From Kitasatospora viridis (lineage in GTDB: Bacteria > Actinomycetota > Actinomycetes > Streptomycetales > Streptomycetaceae): a stretch of DNA of 64,000 nucleotides. The notes beneath the pieces were generated by a model, which saw only the letters and a list, made by a program, of their open reading frames with translations, was not told the DNA's origin and did not search any database. Location: positions 4,053,501-4,117,500 of the forward strand of contig NZ_VIWT01000001.1 in NCBI RefSeq assembly GCF_007829815.1, in the 5' to 3' direction. Position numbers and translations under genes: made by a program. Below, piece by piece: positions 59,121 to 64,000 of the stretch; the first letter of the stretch is position 1; the number at the start of each line of letters is the position of its first letter.

Positions 59121-60005
59121 ATGCCTGTTGAGGAGTTGACGGTCCCGGTGTCCGGCGGCCGACTGGCCGCGCTGCGCTGGCCCGCCGCGGACCCGGCCGC
59201 GCCCACCGTGGTGGCGTCGCACGGGATGCTGGCCAACGCCGAGGCCTGGGCGCTGGTCGCCGAGGCGCTGGCCGGCCGGGTCGCGCTGGTCGCCCCGGAC
59301 CTGCGCGGCCGGGCCCGCAGCGCCGCCCTGCCCGGCCCGTTCGGCCTGGCCCGGCACGCGGCGGACGTACTGGAGTTGACGCGGGGGTTGACGGACGGTC
59401 CGGTGGTGCTGGCCGGCCACTCGATGGGCGCCTGGGTCACCGCGCTGGCCGCCGCGGACGCCCCCGAGCTGGTCCGCGCCGTGGTGCTGGTGGACGGCGG
59501 GGTGAGCCTGCCGCCGCCGGCCGGGGTGCCGCGCAACCAGGTGCTGGCCACCGTGCTCGGCCCCTCGCTGGCCCGGCTCGCGCTGACCTTCCCGAGCCTG
59601 GACGCCTACCGCGACTACTGGGCCGCCCACCCGGTCTGGCCGAGCATCGAGCCGGCCGTCCGGGAGCGCTACATCGCGCGCGACCTGGTCGGCAGCGGGG
59701 AGCGGCTGCGCTCCTCCTGCACGCCCGAGGCGGCGCAGACCGACGGCCTGCAGGTGCTGCTGGACGCCGACGCCGCGGCGGCGGTGCGCCGGCTGCGCTG
59801 CCCGGCCGAACTGATCTGGGCCGAGCGCGGCCTGCTCGACCAGCCGACCGGGTTCTACGACGAACAGCGGCTGGCCGAGGCCGACCTGGCCGCGACCACG
59901 CTGACGACCAGTCGGCTGCCGGACAGCAACCACTACTCGGTGCTGATGGGGCGGGCAGGCGCGGCGCTGGTCGCCGAGCGGATCCTGGCCGCGGCGGCGG
60001 GATAG
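59121..60005 (+). CDS. Alpha/beta hydrolase
   Basis: 294 aa, GGGGAAGG upstream. Oxyanion-side motif VVASHGML, nucleophile GHSMGAWV, and C-terminal Asp (LLDQPT) and His (PDSNHYSVL) make a complete triad. Substrate unknown; the form is that of esterase/lyase-type hydrolases. It is divergent from cslA, with the promoters in the 119 bases between. Confidence 0.9.
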   Translation: MPVEELTVPVSGGRLAALRWPAADPAAPTVVASHGMLANAEAWALVAEALAGRVALVAPDLRGRARSAALPGPFGLARHAADVLELTRGLTDGPVVLAGHSMGAWVTALAAADAPELVRAVVLVDGGVSLPPPAGVPRNQVLATVLGPSLARLALTFPSLDAYRDYWAAHPVWPSIEPAVRERYIARDLVGSGERLRSSCTPEAAQTDGLQVLLDADAAAAVRRLRCPAELIWAERGLLDQPTGFYDEQRLAEADLAATTLTTSRLPDSNHYSVLMGRAGAALVAERILAAAAG

Positions 60006-60009
60006 CCGA

Positions 60010-60037
60010 ACGGGCGGGCCCGTGCGGGCCCGCCCGT
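60010..60037. terminator. 12-bp hairpin terminator
   Basis: ACGGGCGGGCCC and its complement with loop GTGC, 4 bases after the hydrolase stop and facing the convergent deacetylase gene. Confidence 0.85.
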
Positions 60038-60047
60038 GTCGCCGAAC

Positions 60048-60059
60048 TGACGGTGCGTC
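60048..60059 (+). repeat. TGACGGTGCGTC dispersed element, copy 5
   Basis: Exact copy within the full palindrome CTGACG-GTG-CGTCAG (60047-60061). It contains the stop codon of the deacetylase gene (60058-60060, minus strand). Confidence 0.75.
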
Positions 60060-61320
60060 AGCTCGCCGCGCCCAGGAAGCTCTGCCAACCCCCGGCCGGC
60101 GCCTGGCCGATGCCCAGCGTGCGGAGCTTGCGCAGCACCGCCTCGTCCTGCACCTCCAGCCACTCGACCAGCTGCCGGAACGAGACCAGCCGCACCTCCG
60201 GCTGGCCCGCGATGTCCTTCAACACGGCCTCCACGGCGTCCATGTAGATGCCGCCGTTCCACTGCTCGAAGTGGTTGCCGATGAAGAACGGCGCCCGGTT
60301 GCCGTTGTAGGCCCGGTTGAAGCCGGCCAGGTACGACTGGTGGGCGGCGTCCCGCCAGGCGCCGAACTGGCCGGGGTCGCCCTTCGGGTTGCCGTTGGAC
60401 TGGTTGGCCATGATGTTGTAGTCCATCGACAGCACCTCCCAGGTGTGCCCCGGGTACGGTATGGACTGCAGCGGGAAGTTCCAGACCTGGCCGTTCTGCA
60501 CCTTCTGCGGCCACATCTGCTTCTCGCCCGGCGAGCTCGCGTCGTACTTCCAGCCGAGCTTGGCGGCGGTGGGCAGCAGCCCCTTCTGGCCGTCCAGGCA
60601 GGGGGTGCGGCCGCCGATCAACTCCTTGGTGTAGTCGAACGGGAACGGCGGCACGTCGGTGAAGCCGGTGTTGGTCTTCCACTGGGTGACGAAGCCGACG
60701 GCCTGCTGGATCTCGCTCTCCCAGTCCTCCGGCGACCACTTGTTGACGCCGTTGTGGTCGGGGCGGGTGGCGCAGAAGTGGCCGTTGAAGTGGGTGCCGA
60801 TCTCGTGGCCGTCCAGCCAGGCCTGGCTGATCATCTTGATGGTGTTCTTCACCGCGCCGTCCGACAGGTACGGGATGTCGGAGGCGCCCACCGAGTGCTG
60901 CGGCGGGTGGTAGAGGTCCTTCTTGGCCGCCGGCAGGCAGTAGATCCCGGAGAGGAAGAAGGTGAAGGTCGCCTTGTGGTCCTGGGCGAGCTTGAGGAAC
61001 CGGGCGAACTGCCCGTCGTCGGTGGCGCCGGCGCCGTCCCAGGAGAAGACCACGAACTGCGGCGGGCGCTGGCCCGGCTGCAGCTTCTCCGGCGTGGGCT
61101 GGTTGGGCTGCGGGCCGGTGTCCGAGGTGGAGCCGTCGCCGATCAGCCGCACCTTGCCGGACGGCGAGGCGCTCGGCGACGCGCTGCCCCCGGTGCTCGC
61201 ACCGGGCTTGGCGGCGTCCTGGGCGCCGTTGGCGCTGGTGCTTCCGCACGCGCTCAGCGCTCCGAGGGCGGCGGTGGCCGCCCCGGCGCTCAGCACGTTC
61301 CTGCGCGAGATGCTGCTCAT
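60058..61320 (-). CDS. Tat-exported polysaccharide-deacetylase-like lipoprotein
   Basis: 420 aa from an ATG with GGGGAG. The N-terminus SSISRRNVLSAGAATAALGALSAC has Arg-Arg and a lipobox with Cys25, so Tat export and lipidation are likely. After a Ser/Pro linker the NodB-like domain has QFVVFSWDGAGATDD, FFLSGIYCL and the metal motif HEIGTHFNGH. The catalytic Asp pair reads WDGAG rather than FDDG, so activity is uncertain. Closeness to cslA/glxA suggests action on that glycan. Confidence 0.83.
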   Translation of the reverse strand: MSSISRRNVLSAGAATAALGALSACGSTSANGAQDAAKPGASTGGSASPSASPSGKVRLIGDGSTSDTGPQPNQPTPEKLQPGQRPPQFVVFSWDGAGATDDGQFARFLKLAQDHKATFTFFLSGIYCLPAAKKDLYHPPQHSVGASDIPYLSDGAVKNTIKMISQAWLDGHEIGTHFNGHFCATRPDHNGVNKWSPEDWESEIQQAVGFVTQWKTNTGFTDVPPFPFDYTKELIGGRTPCLDGQKGLLPTAAKLGWKYDASSPGEKQMWPQKVQNGQVWNFPLQSIPYPGHTWEVLSMDYNIMANQSNGNPKGDPGQFGAWRDAAHQSYLAGFNRAYNGNRAPFFIGNHFEQWNGGIYMDAVEAVLKDIAGQPEVRLVSFRQLVEWLEVQDEAVLRKLRTLGIGQAPAGGWQSFLGAAS

Positions 61321-61598
61321 GGTCTCCCCAGCCAGGTCGCGCCCGGCCGGCCCGTGGGCAAGCGGGCAACAGCAACCGGGCAATTCACGGCATTTGATCA
61401 CTATTTTTTCATCAGGATGTCATGGAGTATGCCCGGGGTCCAAGACCGCCGGTGCTTCCTGGACAGTCGCCCGGATGAACACCTAGACACTGGTCGGCAC
61501 GACGACGAAAAGTCGGCAGACGGCTCCGGGGAAGGGGGTTCTGTTGCGAACCTGGGACAAAGCTGGGCGTTGCCCGAAGACCTGAACGCCCGGCGGCC

Positions 61599-62234
61599 TC
61601 AGGCCGCTTCGACCGCCTCGACCGGCTCGTCGAGCTGCGCCACCACGGAGAGCTGCCGGCTGCGCCGGACCAGCCGGGCCACCGCCGCGCTGATCGCGGT
61701 GGCGGCGGCGCAGGAGACCGCCAGCGACAGCCAGGTGGTGTTGAACCAGTGGCTGTTCAGCCAGCCCAGGGTCACGATGTAGCCGGCCCAGACCGCCGCC
61801 GACACCGCCGACCAGTGCAGGAACCGCCGGGAGCGCTCCGGCAGGTGGCCCATCGCCAGGTCCAGCACGGTGCGCCCGCCCGGCACGAACCGGGCCACGA
61901 TCACCACGGTCGCGGCCGCCCGGTTGGTCCGGTTCTCCAGGGCCCGCTGCACCCGCCGCACGCTGGCCGCCGTCTTCGGGCTGCGGGCCAGCCGGCGGCG
62001 CAGGAACGGCGCGCCGCGCCGGGCCAGCGAGAGCAGCAGCACGTCGCCGAGGAAGGAGGCGCAGGCCACCGCGAGGCCGAGCAGGAAGGGTGCGTCCGCG
62101 GTCTCCTTGGTCTTCAGCACCGCGAGGACGACCAGGGTGCCGCTCGGCAGGAAGGGGAGGAAGGCGTCGCCGAGCACGGCCAGCACGGCCAGCACGCAGA
62201 ACCATGACGACGTCAGGACCGTCGCACTTCCCAT
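61599..62234 (-). CDS. DedA-family membrane protein
   Basis: 211 aa with four to five helices. The family motifs are LPFLPSGTLVVLAVL near the N-terminus, ASFLGDVLLLSLARRG and VIVARFVPGGRTVLDLAMG. DedA proteins act as lipid scramblases or in membrane homeostasis. It lies between the deacetylase promoter and a long intergenic region. Confidence 0.9.
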   Translation of the reverse strand: MGSATVLTSSWFCVLAVLAVLGDAFLPFLPSGTLVVLAVLKTKETADAPFLLGLAVACASFLGDVLLLSLARRGAPFLRRRLARSPKTAASVRRVQRALENRTNRAAATVVIVARFVPGGRTVLDLAMGHLPERSRRFLHWSAVSAAVWAGYIVTLGWLNSHWFNTTWLSLAVSCAAATAISAAVARLVRRSRQLSVVAQLDEPVEAVEAA

Positions 62235-62380
62235 GATCGGACTTCCCCTCTCCGGACCGCCCGGAGAGCACAGGTGGCACCGCCCCCACGCTAGCCGCCC
62301 CGGATGAGGAGTTCCTCAGCGCCCCCTGGGTACCGGGTGAGCCGGTGGTGCCCGAACCGGCCGCCCGCGCCGGGGAACGA

Positions 62381-62423
62381 CCGAGGGCCCCTGCGGCGGG
62401 GTGTCCGCCGCAGGGGCCCTCGG
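62381..62423. terminator. 19-bp perfect hairpin in a 453-base intergenic region
   Basis: CCGAGGGCCCCTGCGGCGG and its exact complement with loop GGTGT. It probably ends the Bcr/CflA transcript. The region 62235-62687 otherwise contains a dre-like site and one dispersed element, and no gene I can support. Confidence 0.8.
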
Positions 62424-62434
62424 GGTGGCCCAGG

Positions 62435-62450
62435 ACTGGTCCAGTCCACT
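62435..62450. promoter_or_regulatory. dre-like site (ACTGGTCCAGTCCACT)
   Basis: Fourteen of 16 positions match the DasR consensus ACTGGTCTAGACCACT. It is 200 bases upstream of dedA and far from any GlcNAc gene, so it may be chance or a weak site. Confidence 0.35.
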
Positions 62451-62594
62451 GGCCTGGCTGAGGAGTGCAGGCGCTGGTCGGCACCGCACTGGTCACCCAG
62501 CCTGCCGGATCCGGCCGCCCGGCGGCCAGCCCGCCGGCTGGCGAGAACCCGCGCTGGCGGACCCTCGCCAACGGACCCGGCCCGGCAGCACAGT

Positions 62595-62606
62595 TGACGG
62601 TGCGTC
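62595..62606 (+). repeat. TGACGGTGCGTC dispersed element, copy 6
   Basis: Exact copy in the intergenic region, not next to a stop codon. Confidence 0.65.
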
Positions 62607-62687
62607 GGGCTGCCGGGCGGCGCCGGCCGCGGAATGTGTCGGAGCTCACAGCCGCCCGGCGCGCGGCGCGGCCCGCCGCGCGCCCGG

Positions 62688-63962
62688 TCAGGAGCGCAGT
62701 GGGTCCGCTGTCCGCTGCCAGGGCCGGACGAGCGCCACGAAGGCCAGCAGCGAGGCCGCCGCGAAGCCCAGGATCACCACGCCCATCGGCAGCGCCGAGC
62801 CGTGCCCGCCCAGGCCCACCAGGGCCGGCGCGACCGCGCCGGTGAGGAACTGCGCCGTGCCCACCAGGGCCGAGGCGGTGCCGGCCGCCTGCGGCGCCCG
62901 CTGGAGCGCCAGCGCCGAGGAGGGCGGGCTGGAGACGCCGAGCGAGACCGCCATCAGGCAGAGCATCCCGGTCACCGGCCAGAGCCCCTGGTGCCAGAGC
63001 GAGGACATCAGCACCAGCAGGGTGCCGGCCGCCGTGAGCCCGGTCACGCCGACCAACTGCACCCCGTGCGAGGGGAACCGGCCGAGCAGCACCCGGCCGG
63101 TGACCTGGGTCATCAGCACCAGGCCCAGCTCGATCAACGCGAACAGCAGGCTGTACTGCTGCGGCGAGGCCTTGAACACCTCCTGCAGCACGTAGGGCGA
63201 GCCGGCCAGGAAGGCGAAGAGCGTGCCGTAGCCGAGGGCCAGGGTCAGCAGGTAGCCGGTGAACAACCGGTCGGCGAGCAGGCCGCGCATGGTGCGCAGG
63301 GTGTCCGGCAGCCGGCCCGAGTGCCGCCGCCCGCGCGGCAGGGTCTCCGGCACCCGCAGCGCCACCGCCGCCAGCTGCACCAGGCCGAGCACGGTCAGCA
63401 CCACGAACACCCCGCGCCAGGAGGTCGCCCGGAGCAGCTGGCCGCCGATGATCGGGGCGATCAGCGGGGCCGAGCCGGAGATCATCATCAGCGTGGTCTG
63501 GAACCGGGCGGCGGCCAGCCCGTCGAAGAGGTCCCGCACGATCGCCCGGGCGATCACGATGCCGGTCGCGCCGGAGAGCCCCTGCACCAGCCGGCAGGCG
63601 ATCAGCAGCCGGACGTCCGGCACCACGGCGCAGGCGGCGGTGGAGAGCACGTAGCAGACCAGGCCGACGAGCAGCGGACGGCGCCGGCCGAGCGAGTCGC
63701 TCAGCGGCCCGGCGACCAGCTGGCCCAGCGCCAGCCCGGCCATGCAGGAGGTCAGGGTCAGCTGGACCAGCCCGTCCTGGGTGTGCAGGGCGGTGGTCAC
63801 CCGGGGCAGCGCCGGGAGGTACATGTCCATCGAGAGCGGCGCCATCGCACTGAGCGAGCCCAGCACCAGGATGAGCAGCAGGCCCACCCGGGCGGTGCCG
63901 GTCGCGGCGGGCGGACTGGGCGACGTGGCGGTGGCCGGCGCCGTCGGCGAGGTGTCAGGCAT
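62688..63962 (-). CDS. Bcr/CflA-family MFS drug-resistance exporter
   Basis: 424 aa, 12 helices. The Bcr/CflA pattern is seen in LLILVLGSLSAMAPLSMDMYLPALP, GQLVAGPLSDSLGRRRPLLVG, RLVQGLSGATGIVIARAIVRDLF and ISGSAPLIAPIIGGQLL. The start at 63962 is 6 bases after TATGTT, predicting a leaderless mRNA; an in-frame ATG 33 bases upstream is less likely. Substrate unknown. The window ends 38 bases upstream. Confidence 0.93.
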   Translation of the reverse strand: MPDTSPTAPATATSPSPPAATGTARVGLLLILVLGSLSAMAPLSMDMYLPALPRVTTALHTQDGLVQLTLTSCMAGLALGQLVAGPLSDSLGRRRPLLVGLVCYVLSTAACAVVPDVRLLIACRLVQGLSGATGIVIARAIVRDLFDGLAAARFQTTLMMISGSAPLIAPIIGGQLLRATSWRGVFVVLTVLGLVQLAAVALRVPETLPRGRRHSGRLPDTLRTMRGLLADRLFTGYLLTLALGYGTLFAFLAGSPYVLQEVFKASPQQYSLLFALIELGLVLMTQVTGRVLLGRFPSHGVQLVGVTGLTAAGTLLVLMSSLWHQGLWPVTGMLCLMAVSLGVSSPPSSALALQRAPQAAGTASALVGTAQFLTGAVAPALVGLGGHGSALPMGVVILGFAAASLLAFVALVRPWQRTADPLRS

Positions 63963-64000
63963 CGCACCAACATACGTCCCACCATTCGGGAACACGGTCG

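Noticed and set aside
61410..61424. Second copy of the 9169 palindrome upstream of the deacetylase gene
   Set aside because: Only the right 10 bases (GGATGTCATG) match; the left arm does not pair.

Overview
The window comes from a high-GC actinomycete of the family Streptomycetaceae (Streptomyces or Kitasatospora). The evidence is very high G+C coding sequence, an SsgA-like sporulation protein, a DasR-type N-acetylglucosamine regulon, the cslA/glxA/GH6 hyphal-tip glycan genes, mycothiol-type and DUF2017/ClpS families, and many leaderless transcripts. It looks like chromosomal core grading into accessory sequence. I see no rRNA, CRISPR array, insertion sequence, phage block or plasmid origin.

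Layout. 1-3.2 kb: end of an SsgA-like gene, two RDD membrane proteins, endonuclease V. 3.3-7.1 kb: a partial type VII secretion locus (two WXG-like proteins and a mycosin protease) and a HIT protein. 7.1-10.4 kb: a VOC/HxlR pair behind a perfect 18-bp inverted repeat, two small minus-strand genes, and an AbiEi-like/nuclease-like protein. 10.5-13.7 kb: NAD salvage (pncA, pncB) divergent from clpS-DUF2017. 13.7-15.8 kb: a complete CysO-dependent cysteine route (Mec-like JAMM protease, a Cys-containing leader peptide, cysO, cysM). 15.8-23.1 kb: a membrane-anchored PemK-like protein, a metallo-hydrolase, GlcNAc PTS genes (nagE2, nagE1, nagF) under DasR boxes, rph, rdgB and tRNA-Leu. 23.1-30.4 kb: HNH nuclease, a large GH18 chitinase with DasR-like promoter repeats, and an AraFGH-like sugar ABC transporter. 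30.4-36.4 kb: peroxiredoxin, DUF3618, GroES-like protein, a secreted Pro/Ala-rich protein, an ABC-2 exporter and a glycosyltransferase-like gene. 36.4-39.2 kb: a three-gene translationally coupled operon encoding a WXG-hydrolase fusion, an EspC-like protein and a membrane protein. 39.3-45.4 kb: DUF445, adenosine deaminase family, a second YidC with DUF6412, an oxidoreductase and a HAD phosphatase. 45.4-51.6 kb: an unusual ThDP-dependent enzyme, an O-methyltransferase and an SGNH hydrolase in one operon, divergent from a DHA2 exporter. 51.6-64 kb: MDMPI-like protein, LtrA, uracil-DNA glycosylase, the GH6/glxA/cslA glycan set, an alpha/beta hydrolase, a polysaccharide-deacetylase lipoprotein, DedA and a Bcr/CflA exporter.

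How genes work together. DasR-type sites link the GlcNAc PTS and the chitinase, so chitin degradation and uptake of its product look co-controlled. Mec, CysO and CysM form one sulfur-carrier pathway, apparently sensed by a leader peptide. CslA makes, GlxA oxidises, and the GH6 enzyme and perhaps the deacetylase trim a surface glycan. The best candidate for something undescribed is the 45.4-51.6 kb ThDP enzyme/methyltransferase/SGNH/exporter locus, whose two divergent promoters share a 9-bp element. Other strong leads are the type VII effector-like operon, the leader-peptide control of cysO-cysM, and a dispersed short palindrome that repeatedly contains stop codons.

All calls rest on reading the sequence; no database search was possible.
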